Source of the DNA: Pigmentiphaga sp. NML080357
GTDB lineage: Bacteria > Pseudomonadota > Gammaproteobacteria > Burkholderiales > Burkholderiaceae_B
Reading direction: 5' to 3'
Length of the DNA: 64,000 bases
Assembly (NCBI RefSeq): GCF_002188465.1
Contig: NZ_NINW01000024.1
Coordinates: forward strand, 124,001 to 188,000
A program made the translations under genes and the position numbers. The notes under the pieces are model-generated. The model saw only the letters and a program-made list of their open reading frames with translations. It was not told the DNA's origin and searched no databases. The stretch's first letter is position 1, and each line of letters opens with the position of its first letter. Positions 34,926-43,096 of the stretch are shown here, piece by piece.

Positions 34926-36047
34926 TTATCGCAAGGCCAGCCGCCACAGGGCCGTGGTCTCGGCGGCGCGCGCCGCGTGCAGCGGATCGGATGCGGCCTG
35001 GGCCTTCGGATGCCGCGGCCGGGCTTCCAGGCGGTCCACGACTCGCAGGCCGGCACGCTCGACCAGGCCGAGCAATTCCTCTCGGGTACGAAGCCCCAGG
35101 TGCTCGGCGAGGTCGGAGAGGATCAGCCAGCCTTCACCGCCAGGCTCCAGGTGCGCGGCGAGTCCTGCCAGGAAACCGCGCAGCATGCGGCTGTCGGGAT
35201 CGAAGACCGCACGGTCGAGGCTGGCATGCGCGGGGCCCGGTACCCAGGGGGGATTGCAGACCACAAGCGGCGCGCGCCCTGGCGGATACAGGTCGGCTTG
35301 CTCGACCTGTATCCGGCCGGCCAGCCCGAGGCGCTCGACGTTTTCGCGCGCGCATGCCAGCGCGCGCGGATCGGCGTCCGTGGCGACGATGTGCCGCACG
35401 CCGCGGCGTGCGAGCACGGCCGCCAGCACGCCCGTGCCGGTGCCGATGTCGAAGGCGGCATCCACGCCCGGCAGAGGAGCCCGGGCCACGAGCTCGACGT
35501 ATTCGCCTCTTACCGGCGAGAACACGCCGTAGTGCGGATGGATGCGTGCGTCCAGGGCAGGAACCTGCACGCCTTTCTTGCGCCATTCGTGCGCGCCGAT
35601 GACGCCTTGCAGCTCGCGCAGCGACACCACGGCGTCGCGGCCGAGGCTGCCATAGGCTTCGCGGCAGGCCTGGCGTACGTCGGGCGCGCGGCGCAGCGGA
35701 ATGCCGAAATCCGCGGCCATCGGCACCAGCAGCATGCCCAGCACGCGCGCCCGCTGCAGTTGCGCCTGGCGATAGAGGTGGAAGGTCTGGGTGATCGTGG
35801 CGCCCGGTTTGAACGGCTTGCGGTCCACGCGTCGCGCCATGGCCTGCAGCAGTTGCCGGGCATTCTGGAAGTCGCCCCGCCACAGTAGCGCGGTGCCCTC
35901 GCAAGCCAGGCGATAGGCCTGGTCGGCAGGCGTACGGTCGTCCGCCTCCACCACGCGCTTGGGGGGAGGATGGCCACCGGCCGACAGCCAAGCCGCCTCG
36001 CGCGGTTCGGGGTCGTTCCAATGCAGGGTGTCGAGGGCAGGGGTCAC
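34926..36047 (-). CDS. Class I SAM methyltransferase, HemK/MTS-like
   Basis: 373 residues if started at GTG 36047 (TPALDTLHWNDPE); TTG 36071 is an alternative and neither has a clear ribosome-binding site. The N-terminal about 170 residues form a helical region with TALLWRGDFQNARQLL. The C-terminal SAM domain has FDIGTGTGVLAAVLARRG (motif I, near residue 200) and VCNPPWVPG, the N-P-P-W catalytic motif of N-methyltransferases acting on nucleobases or protein Gln. It probably modifies rRNA or a protein; the target is unknown. Confidence 0.82.
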   Translation of the reverse strand: MTPALDTLHWNDPEPREAAWLSAGGHPPPKRVVEADDRTPADQAYRLACEGTALLWRGDFQNARQLLQAMARRVDRKPFKPGATITQTFHLYRQAQLQRARVLGMLLVPMAADFGIPLRRAPDVRQACREAYGSLGRDAVVSLRELQGVIGAHEWRKKGVQVPALDARIHPHYGVFSPVRGEYVELVARAPLPGVDAAFDIGTGTGVLAAVLARRGVRHIVATDADPRALACARENVERLGLAGRIQVEQADLYPPGRAPLVVCNPPWVPGPAHASLDRAVFDPDSRMLRGFLAGLAAHLEPGGEGWLILSDLAEHLGLRTREELLGLVERAGLRVVDRLEARPRHPKAQAASDPLHAARAAETTALWRLALR

Positions 36048-36082
36048 GGCGCGGAGAGGATTGGGCAGCAAGGGGGCCGAGT

Positions 36083-36715
36083 CTACCCGATTGCCGGGGC
36101 GCGCCGCCGCCACACGGTGGCGAGCCAGGGCTGCTGGGCGCGCGGCAGCCCCGGCGGCCGGTAGTAATGCTCGAGTTCGTCGAAGCCGGCGGCATCCAGA
36201 TATCTGCGCCATTGGGCCAGGTCGTGGTAGACGCCGTAGCGGCCGCGATTCCAACCTTCCTCGTTGTTGCCGCGAGGATTGGAGCAGAACAGCACGCCGG
36301 CCGGCTTGAGGGTCCGGTGCAGCGCCGCCAGCACGCGCGGCAGCTCGGCGCTCGGCACGTGGAACAGGGACGCGTTGGCGAAGATGCCGTCGAACCGCGA
36401 GGCCGGCAGGTCCAGGCCGAGGAAGTCCTGCTGCCATACCTCGCATCCGCTGTGCGCGCGGGCCATGGCGGCGAAGGTGGCCGAGCCGTCCAGCCCGATG
36501 GCTTCGTGCCCGAGATCGCGGAAGGTCTTCAGGTCGCGCCCGGGGCCGCATCCGAAATCGAGGATGGACAGCGGCGGGGGGGCGCCGATGTGCCGCAGCA
36601 GCGCGCCGATGTTCTGGGCCACGTCGTGGTCGCGCGTGCCTTCCCAGAAAGAGGCCGCGTTGCGCTCGTAGTAGTCCAGGGTGGGGACCGAGGTGTCCGG
36701 ATGCGGTGTGCTCAT
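36083..36715 (-). CDS. Class I SAM-dependent methyltransferase
   Basis: 210 residues from ATG 36715 (an in-frame ATG at 36742 adds 9). SAM-binding motif I is ILDFGCGPGRDLKTF (about residues 50-64), with the acidic motif II residue in GLDGS. FDGIFANASLFHVP and LKPAGVLFCSNPRG follow in the usual order. It is a generic small-molecule methyltransferase. It lies directly upstream of, and co-directional with, the larger methyltransferase and is divergent from gor. Confidence 0.85.
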   Translation of the reverse strand: MSTPHPDTSVPTLDYYERNAASFWEGTRDHDVAQNIGALLRHIGAPPPLSILDFGCGPGRDLKTFRDLGHEAIGLDGSATFAAMARAHSGCEVWQQDFLGLDLPASRFDGIFANASLFHVPSAELPRVLAALHRTLKPAGVLFCSNPRGNNEEGWNRGRYGVYHDLAQWRRYLDAAGFDELEHYYRPPGLPRAQQPWLATVWRRRAPAIG

Positions 36716-36798
36716 GGTGGTCGTGCGGGCAGGGTCTGCCATGCGGGGTTATCATCCATGCCGACGTATCGATGATTCTCTTGCCGGAGACGTGCCTG

Positions 36799-38154
36799 AT
36801 GTCAGCGTTCGACTATGACCTTATCACTATTGGCGCCGGTTCGGGCGGCGTGGCCGGCTCGCGCCGCGCCGCCTCGTACGGGGCGCGCGTGGCGATCTGC
36901 GAGGACAGCCGCGTGGGCGGCACCTGCGTGATCCGCGGCTGCGTGCCCAAGAAGCTGCTGATGTACGGGTCGCAGTTCGCCGACGCCTTCGAGGACGCGG
37001 CCGGCTATGGCTGGACCGTGGAGGGCGCGAGCCTGGACTGGGGCGCTCTGGTGGCCGCCAAGAACCGCGAGATCGATCGCCTGGAGGGTGTCTATCGCCG
37101 CATGCTGGACCAGGCAGGCGTGACGCTGCTGGAAGGACGCGCGACGCTCGTGGATCCGCACACGGTGGAAGTGGCGGGCCGGCGCCATACCGCCGAGCGC
37201 ATCCTGATCGCAACCGGCGGCCATCCCATGCTGCCCGACATCCCGGGCATCGAACTGGCGATCACCTCCAACGAAGCCCTGTCGCTCGACAAGCGGCCCG
37301 ACGACGTGCTGATCGTCGGCGGCGGCTACATTGCCCTCGAGTTCGCCGGCATCTTCCGCGGCGCGGGCGCCAACGTCACGTTGGCGATACGGCGCGACCA
37401 GATCCTTGGCGGCTTCGACGAGGACATCCGCTCGACCATGGCCGATGCGCTGCAGCGGCGCGGCATCGTCATCCGCCCGCATACCAGGGTGGTCGCGTTG
37501 AACCGGCGCGAGGGCCGCATCGCCGTGCAGATCGACGACGGCGAGATCCTGGTGGTGGACCAGGTCCTGATGGCAACCGGCCGTGCCCCCAATACCCGCG
37601 GCCTCGGCCTGGAGGCCTGCGGCGTGGAGCTGGGAGAGCGCGGCGCCGTCAAGGTGGACGCGAAATCGCAGACCAGCGTTCCCGGCATCTACGCGGTGGG
37701 CGACGTGACCGATCGCCTGAACCTGACTCCCTGGGCGATCGCCGAGGGCAGGGCGCTGGCCGAGACCCTCTACAACCGCAATCCCATGCAGGCGGATGCC
37801 GAGAACGTTCCGGCCGCCGTTTTCAGCCAGCCGCCGGTGGCCACAGTGGGGCTGTCCGAAGAGGATGCCCGCAAGCGCTACGGCAAGGTGCGCGTCTACC
37901 GCTCGAGGTTCCGTCCCATGAAGAACACGCTGACCGGCCGCGACGAGCAGACCATGATGAAACTGGTGGTGGACGATGCGAGCGACCGCGTGGTGGGCTG
38001 CCACATGGTGGGTCCGGACGGCCCCGAGATCATCCAGGGGTTGGCGATCGCGCTGAAATGCGGCGCGACGAAGCGGCAGTTCGACCAGACCATAGGCCTG
38101 CATCCCACCGCGGCCGAGGAGTTCGTCACCATGCGTGAACCGGTCGGCGCCTGA
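36799..38154 (+). CDS. gor: Glutathione-disulfide reductase
   Basis: 451 residues from ATG 36799. FAD-binding GAGSGGVAGSRRAA, the redox-active C43-x4-C48 pair in GGTCVIRGCVPKK, the NADPH-binding GGGYIALEFA and the C-terminal HPTAAEEFVTM with the active-site His-Glu pair are all present. It reduces glutathione disulfide with NADPH in the cytoplasm. SRFRPMKNTLTGRDEQ in the interface domain fits the plant/bacterial type of the family. It is followed after 10 bp by a BKACE gene. Confidence 0.93.
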   Translation: MSAFDYDLITIGAGSGGVAGSRRAASYGARVAICEDSRVGGTCVIRGCVPKKLLMYGSQFADAFEDAAGYGWTVEGASLDWGALVAAKNREIDRLEGVYRRMLDQAGVTLLEGRATLVDPHTVEVAGRRHTAERILIATGGHPMLPDIPGIELAITSNEALSLDKRPDDVLIVGGGYIALEFAGIFRGAGANVTLAIRRDQILGGFDEDIRSTMADALQRRGIVIRPHTRVVALNRREGRIAVQIDDGEILVVDQVLMATGRAPNTRGLGLEACGVELGERGAVKVDAKSQTSVPGIYAVGDVTDRLNLTPWAIAEGRALAETLYNRNPMQADAENVPAAVFSQPPVATVGLSEEDARKRYGKVRVYRSRFRPMKNTLTGRDEQTMMKLVVDDASDRVVGCHMVGPDGPEIIQGLAIALKCGATKRQFDQTIGLHPTAAEEFVTMREPVGA

Positions 38155-38164
38155 GGGGGTGGAC

Positions 38165-39016
38165 ATGCATGCACCGGCACTCGTACCGGCGGACCTCGAT
38201 GCGCCGCTGATCCTGACCGTCGCGCCCAACGGCGCCTACAAGAAGGCTACCGATCATCCCGCGGTACCGGTCACGCCGGGCCAGTTGGCCGAGACCGCGA
38301 AACGGTGCCTGGACGCCGGTGCCGCCATGCTGCACATGCATGTGCGCAAGGCCGACCAGTCGCACAGCCTGGAGCCCGACGCCTACATGGCCGCCACGCG
38401 GGCGGTCCGCCAGGCGGTGGGCAATGAACTGGTGATCCAGATCACGACCGAGGCGGCGGGAGTGTATGCGCCCGACGAGCAGGTGGCTGCCGTCATGGCG
38501 GTCAGACCCGAAGCCGTATCGGTGGGATTGCGCGAAATCGCGCTCGGCCCGCAGGCCGACGCGCGGGTGGCGTCGCTGTTCTCATGGCTGGCGCGCGAGC
38601 GGGTGATGACCCAGGTCATCCTGTACGACGCCGGCGACATCGAACGCTGGATGGACTACCGGCGCCAGGGCGTCGTGCCCGATGCGCCCTGGTTCGTGCT
38701 GTTCGTCCTCGGCCGCTACAGCGCCGGCCAGATGTCCTCGCCTTCCGATCTCCTGCCTTTCCTGGCCGCCTACGATCAGGCCCATCCCTGGGCCATGTGC
38801 GCGTTCGGCCGGCACGAGCACGCGTGCGCGGCGGCGGCCGCGGCGCTGGGCGGCCACGTTCGCGTCGGGTTCGAGAACAACCTCTATTTGCGCGACGGAT
38901 CGCTGGCCCCCGACAATGCCGCGCTGGTGCGCCAGGTGGCCGAGGTGGCGGCCGCGCTGGGGCGTCCGTTGGCCACGGCGGGGCAGATACGCGCCCGGTT
39001 CCACGGCGACGAGTAG
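38165..39016 (+). CDS. BKACE-family beta-keto acid cleavage enzyme (DUF849)
   Basis: 283 residues from ATG 38165 (GAGGGGGTGGAC upstream). H57 and H59 in MLHMHVRKAD are the expected zinc ligands of the Kce TIM barrel. The N-terminal PLILTVAPNGA and the C-terminal RVGFENNLYLRDG are conserved family segments. BKACE enzymes condense a beta-keto acid with acetyl-CoA, giving acetoacetate and a new CoA ester. The usual Glu position near the late loop reads GRHEHA and cannot be placed confidently, so the substrate class is open. Confidence 0.88.
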   Translation: MHAPALVPADLDAPLILTVAPNGAYKKATDHPAVPVTPGQLAETAKRCLDAGAAMLHMHVRKADQSHSLEPDAYMAATRAVRQAVGNELVIQITTEAAGVYAPDEQVAAVMAVRPEAVSVGLREIALGPQADARVASLFSWLARERVMTQVILYDAGDIERWMDYRRQGVVPDAPWFVLFVLGRYSAGQMSSPSDLLPFLAAYDQAHPWAMCAFGRHEHACAAAAAALGGHVRVGFENNLYLRDGSLAPDNAALVRQVAEVAAALGRPLATAGQIRARFHGDE

Positions 39017-39047
39017 CCGGGCGACGCGGCGTACCAGCCGCGAGACC

Positions 39048-40010
39048 TCAGTCCAGCTTGATGCCGGCAGCTTGCACGATCTTGCCCCATTTGGCGGTTT
39101 CGGCGTCCCGGTACTTGGCGAAATCCGCCGGTGTGCCACCCAAGGGCTCCGTGCCCGAGTTGGCCAGTTCTTGCCTGTACTCGGCGCTGGACAGGATCCT
39201 GTTGATCGCCTTGTTCAGGATGTCGACCGTAGCGGCGGGCGTGGCCGCCGGCGCAACGAGGCCGAACCACGCTTCGGAAGCAAAGCCCGGCAGCGTCTCG
39301 GAAAGCGAAGGCAGGTCGTCCATGCCCTTGACCCGCTTCGGCGACGCCACGCCCAAGGCGCGCATCTTGCCGGCCTTGACGAAGGGCAGGGTGCTGGGGG
39401 AGTTGTCGAACATGACCTGCACCACGCCGCCCATCAGGTCGGTCGCGGCCGGCGCGCTGCCCCGATAGGGAATGTGCTGGATGCTGACGCCCGCCTGCGT
39501 CTTGAGCAATTCCATCGTGAGGTGGCTGGTGGTGCCGTTGCCCTGCGATCCGTACGAGAGCTTGTCGGGATGTTTGCGGGCATAGTCGATGAGTTCCGCG
39601 GCCGTCTTGAACGGCGCCGAAGGATTGGCCACCAGCATGATGGGAACGGCTGCCACCAGTGCCACCGGCGCGAAGCTGGTGGCCGGATCGTAGCCGGGGT
39701 TCTTGTAGAGATGCTGGTTGATGCTGAGCGGGCCGGCGGTCGACAGCAGCAACGTATAGCCGTCGGGCTGGGCGCGCGCCACGCCTTGGGCGCCGACGTT
39801 GCCGCCGGCGCCGGGCCGGTTTTCCACGATCACGGTCTGTTTCAGCTCCGCGCCGAGGCGGGCCGCCAATGAGCGTGCGATGATGTCGGTCGTGCCTCCG
39901 GGCGGGAAGGGCACGACGAAGGTGATGGGTTTTTCGGGATAGGCCGCGTGAGCAGGAACTGCGGCAGCAAGAACGGCGAGGGCGATGAATGGGCGCGCGC
40001 TGAGCGGCAT
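39048..40010 (-). CDS. Bug-family periplasmic solute-binding protein
   Basis: 320 residues from ATG 40010 (AGGAGACATCC). Signal peptide MPLSARPFIALAVLAAAVPAHA; mature [38 protein letters not shown] and PDGYTLLL. It is the last gene of the CMD-amidohydrolase-bug operon controlled by a divergent GntR gene, so it probably binds the carboxylate substrate those enzymes process. Confidence 0.92.
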   Translation of the reverse strand: MPLSARPFIALAVLAAAVPAHAAYPEKPITFVVPFPPGGTTDIIARSLAARLGAELKQTVIVENRPGAGGNVGAQGVARAQPDGYTLLLSTAGPLSINQHLYKNPGYDPATSFAPVALVAAVPIMLVANPSAPFKTAAELIDYARKHPDKLSYGSQGNGTTSHLTMELLKTQAGVSIQHIPYRGSAPAATDLMGGVVQVMFDNSPSTLPFVKAGKMRALGVASPKRVKGMDDLPSLSETLPGFASEAWFGLVAPAATPAATVDILNKAINRILSSAEYRQELANSGTEPLGGTPADFAKYRDAETAKWGKIVQAAGIKLD

Positions 40011-40072
40011 GGATGTCTCCTGGATTTTGTCATGGGGAGGGAGCGGCGCGCGACGCGCCGGCCCGGCGCCGG

Positions 40073-40954
40073 TCATCCCGGCAAGGTGCGGCGGTCGAAG
40101 CCGTAGAGCGCCTGCGGGTTGTCGACCAGCAATTGCCGCCGATGCCCGGCATCGGGCACCCACAGCGGAATGAGATCCACCAGGTCGCCGTCGTTGGGCA
40201 TGGGACCGGTGTGAATCGGGTGTGGCCAGTTGCTGCCCCAGATCATGCGGTCGGGCCGAGCGGCCACGACGCGATGGATCATGGGCAGCATGTCGGCATG
40301 GGGATAGGGCTTGCCGGACAAACGATACAGGCTGGCCAGCTTGATCCAGCAGCGATCCGTTTCCAGCAGGGACAGGACCGTGCCGAAAGCGGCCGAAGCC
40401 GTGCCTTCTTCGGCGCGGATGCGGGCAAGGTGGTCCAGCACATAATGGCAACGCAGCCGGCGCAGCCGATCGGCCACGGCCACCAGTTCCTCGGATCGAT
40501 GGAAGTGCAGCAGCAAGTGCCAGCCCATTTCTTCCGCTTCGGCCGCCAGCGCTTCGAGTTGATCGAAGCCGACGCCGCCCGAGACCACCGTCGACATGCG
40601 AAAACCGCGTACTCCCTTGAGATGGAGCGCCTCGCGTTCGCGCAGCGGCGTGCCCGGCGGGAGGACGGCGATGCCCTTGATGCGGGGGCCCAGCCGTTCC
40701 ATGGCGTCCAGCATGGCGGTGTTGTCGGTGCCGTGCGCGCCTCCCTGGACCAGCACGCCCCGGTCGAAGCCAAGCGTGGCCAGCATGTCGCGATACTGGT
40801 CGGCGGTGCAGTCTTCCGGCGTATAGCTGCGGTGCGGCGAGAACGGGAAGCGCTGGCGTGGTCCGAAGATGTGCGCGTGGCAATCGCACGAACCGGGCGG
40901 CACGATGAAGGCGGGCTTGCGCGTGGCCCGGGCCGGTCCTTGGCAGGCTTGCAT
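40073..40954 (-). CDS. Amidohydrolase-2 family (LigI-like dicarboxylate lactonase type)
   Basis: 293 residues; ATG follows GGGAGGAGCCTGCC. The TIM barrel begins with CDCHAHIFG (H26, H28 metal-type pair). HFHRSEEL, CHYVLDHLARI and MIWGSNWPHP at later strand ends are typical of 2-pyrone-4,6-dicarboxylate lactonase relatives. Such enzymes hydrolyse lactones or amides of di- and tricarboxylates, often without a bound metal. The neighbouring CMD protein and Bug receptor suggest catabolism of an aromatic-derived acid; the exact substrate is not evident. Confidence 0.85.
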   Translation of the reverse strand: MQACQGPARATRKPAFIVPPGSCDCHAHIFGPRQRFPFSPHRSYTPEDCTADQYRDMLATLGFDRGVLVQGGAHGTDNTAMLDAMERLGPRIKGIAVLPPGTPLREREALHLKGVRGFRMSTVVSGGVGFDQLEALAAEAEEMGWHLLLHFHRSEELVAVADRLRRLRCHYVLDHLARIRAEEGTASAAFGTVLSLLETDRCWIKLASLYRLSGKPYPHADMLPMIHRVVAARPDRMIWGSNWPHPIHTGPMPNDGDLVDLIPLWVPDAGHRRQLLVDNPQALYGFDRRTLPG

Positions 40955-40971
40955 GGCAGGCTCCTCCCGGA

Positions 40972-41421
40972 TCAGGCCTGGGCGGCCAATTCCCGCTCGC
41001 GTTCGGCGATGCGTATCAGCATGTCGGCGCCGCGGTTGGCCGCCGAAACGCCCCGGAAGACGTAGGCCAGGTTCACCACGGACTGGAGTTCCTGCCAGCT
41101 GGCGCCGGCCCGGCGCGCGGCTACCCCGTGAATGATGGCCGCGTCGCTCAGTTCGGCCACCAGCATGGCGAAGATCAGCAACTGCACCTGCTTGGCGTCG
41201 AAATGGGCGGAATCGAGCGCATGGGCGCGGACTTTTTCCTGCAGGTCGAGCATCTGCGGATCCAATGCGCCGGTGACATCCAGACGGGCCTGGACGCGGG
41301 GAGGCAGGAAGCCCGCCATCTCGCGGTAGCCGCGGGCCCGCTCTTCCTTGCTGGCGACGGAGTCGGAATAGTGGCCGAATGTATCTTGGACAAACTGGGG
41401 ATCCGGGCGGGAAGAGGTCAT
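40972..41421 (-). CDS. Carboxymuconolactone decarboxylase-family protein
   Basis: 149 residues; ATG follows GGAGACAGC. The all-helical CMD fold is suggested by ALDSAHFDAKQVQLLIFAML and IIHGVAARRAGASWQEL, which carries the H-x6-A-G family motif. The AhpD-type CxxC pair is absent, so a decarboxylase or isomerase role is likelier than peroxidase reduction. It is the first gene of the operon with the amidohydrolase (17 bp) and Bug. Confidence 0.85.
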   Translation of the reverse strand: MTSSRPDPQFVQDTFGHYSDSVASKEERARGYREMAGFLPPRVQARLDVTGALDPQMLDLQEKVRAHALDSAHFDAKQVQLLIFAMLVAELSDAAIIHGVAARRAGASWQELQSVVNLAYVFRGVSAANRGADMLIRIAERERELAAQA

Positions 41422-41432
41422 GCTGTCTCCTT

Positions 41433-41456
41433 ATCGATTTAAATATAGTAATCGAT
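41433..41456. promoter_or_regulatory. Inverted repeat ATCGATT-N10-AATCGAT
   Basis: 7-bp perfect arms lie in the AT-rich region between the CMD and GntR genes. The half-site TCGATTATTTTT recurs at 41452 and 41488, 36 bp apart. This is a candidate binding region for the divergent GntR regulator. Confidence 0.5.
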
Positions 41457-41567
41457 TATTTTTTAAATCTGCAGTTTTTTATTTTTGTCGATTATTTTTA
41501 TGAAGATACGAAGAAACGGCTAGAATGACGCGTGCGCGCTCGCGCCTTCTTTTTTCCGAGTTTCAGC

Positions 41568-42263
41568 ATGACCACACTTACCGATACGACCCCGGCCAGC
41601 GGCCCGACGCTTTCGACCACCCTGGTGGAGGCGCTGCGCGGCTCGATCCTCGGGGGAACGCTATTGCCGGGCAGCAAGTTGCGGCTGGACGAGCTGCGCG
41701 AGCAGTACGACGTCAGCCTCAGCCCGCTGCGCGAAGCCTTGACGCGCCTGGTATCCGACGGCCTGGTGGTGACCACGGACAAGAAGGGCTACCGCGTGGC
41801 GCCGGTATCCGCGGACGATTTTCGCGAGGTCACCGCGCTGAGGATGAATCTGGAAGTCATGGCGCTGGCCGAGTCGATCAAGCGCGGCGACGAACGGTGG
41901 GAGGATGCCCTGGTGGCGACCTACCATCGGCTGAGCCGGCTTGAGGCCGCCGACCGCAGCGGCGACAAGCTACCCGCCTGGGAGAAGGCGCATCGCGCTT
42001 TCCACATTACTTTGTTCTCGGCCTGTGGCATGCCGCTGCTATTGCGCTTTTGCAATACGCTTCACGACCTGGGCGATCGCTACCGGCGGCTGTTCCTGGC
42101 GAGCAATTCGCCCGACCGCAACGTGCCGGCCGAGCACGAGGCGATCTTCAAGGCGGCGCTCGACCGGGATGCTGAACGGGCATGCGAGATCCTGCGGCAG
42201 CATTTGTCGCGCACGGGCGCGAATCTTCTGAGTGTGCTGCCCGAGGCGGCCGGGAAGCGCTGA
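41568..42263 (+). CDS. GntR-family regulator (FCD/FadR type)
   Basis: 231 residues from ATG 41568; a GTG at 41532 would add 12. The winged helix (about residues 12-75: LLPGSKLRLDELREQYDVSLSPLREALTRLVSDGLV) precedes an all-helical FCD ligand domain with metal-type residues in WEKAHRAFHITL and a C-terminal EHEAIFKAALDRD. It is divergent from the CMD-amidohydrolase-bug operon and probably represses it until the acid substrate binds. Confidence 0.9.
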   Translation: MTTLTDTTPASGPTLSTTLVEALRGSILGGTLLPGSKLRLDELREQYDVSLSPLREALTRLVSDGLVVTTDKKGYRVAPVSADDFREVTALRMNLEVMALAESIKRGDERWEDALVATYHRLSRLEAADRSGDKLPAWEKAHRAFHITLFSACGMPLLLRFCNTLHDLGDRYRRLFLASNSPDRNVPAEHEAIFKAALDRDAERACEILRQHLSRTGANLLSVLPEAAGKR

Positions 42264-42265
42264 CC

Positions 42266-42283
42266 GAGGCGCGCCGGCGCCTC
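42266..42283. terminator. Hairpin filling the gap between convergent genes
   Basis: GAGGCGC-GCCG-GCGCCTC is a perfect 7-bp GC stem occupying nearly all of the 20 bp between the GntR and IclR stop codons. No T tract follows on either strand. A bidirectional terminator role is plausible. Confidence 0.45.
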
Positions 42284-43090
42284 TCAACCGGCCGGCGGAT
42301 AGTCGCGGCAGCCCAGGAGCAGGGATAGGTCGCGCGCGGCCTGCAGGACGACCCGCTCGGTGCGGGATCGCGAGGCCTGGTCTGCGCCGAATGCCGTTTC
42401 GGGCCCGGCCACGCTGATGGCGGCCACCGCCTCGCCGAGTCCGCCGAATACCGGCGCGGCGCACGAGTTGATGCCTTGTTCGAAGCCGGAAAAGCTCCAT
42501 GCGCAGCCGTGTTCGCGATCGGCCGCGAGCTGGCGTTCCAGCTTGCCGGCATCGGCGGCGGCAAGCGGTTCGTCCGTCAAGAGGGCGTCCAGCGTGGCGC
42601 GCGGCTGCCATGCCAGCAGGACGCGGCCCGGGGTGGTGAGGTGGGCCGCGACCCGGCTGCCGACCTTCACGCTGCTAACCAAGCCCGCCTCTGGCATGTC
42701 GCGCAGCAAGTACACCACATGGCCGGCGTCCAGCGCGGCCAGATACGCCGAGACATTCAACTGGCCCCGCACGTTCGACAGTACGCGCCGGCCCAGGTCC
42801 AGCATGTCGTTGGCCGCGGTGGCCGCCGTGGCCAGTTTGAGGAAGGCCAGGCCGATCCGGTGGCCGCCTTGCGGCAGGGCTTCGAGCACGCCTTCGTGCT
42901 CGAGGGTGGCGATCAGCCGCATCACTGTGACGCGATTGACGTCTATGCTCCGGCCGACCTCGCTCAGGTTCGACGTGCTGCCGCCTTCGACCACGTAGCG
43001 CAGCAGGCGGAAAGCCCGCAGCACGGGCGACACCAGCGGGCCGGTCTTGGCGGACGGCTCGTCATCGAGGGCTTCGGCGGAAAAGGACAT
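42284..43090 (-). CDS. IclR-family regulator
   Basis: 268 residues. Helix-turn-helix at about residues 20-78 (VLRAFRLLRYVVEGG...SIDVNRVTVMRLIATLEHEGVL) and effector domain with HLTTPGRVLLAW and GINSCAAPVFGGLGEAVAAISVAG. It follows the FAD monooxygenase by 6 bp in the same direction, with no ribosome-binding site of its own, so the two are co-transcribed and translationally coupled. It probably regulates this operon through the dyad at 44260-44274. Confidence 0.88.
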   Translation of the reverse strand: MSFSAEALDDEPSAKTGPLVSPVLRAFRLLRYVVEGGSTSNLSEVGRSIDVNRVTVMRLIATLEHEGVLEALPQGGHRIGLAFLKLATAATAANDMLDLGRRVLSNVRGQLNVSAYLAALDAGHVVYLLRDMPEAGLVSSVKVGSRVAAHLTTPGRVLLAWQPRATLDALLTDEPLAAADAGKLERQLAADREHGCAWSFSGFEQGINSCAAPVFGGLGEAVAAISVAGPETAFGADQASRSRTERVVLQAARDLSLLLGCRDYPPAG

Positions 43091-43096
43091 GGAGGT

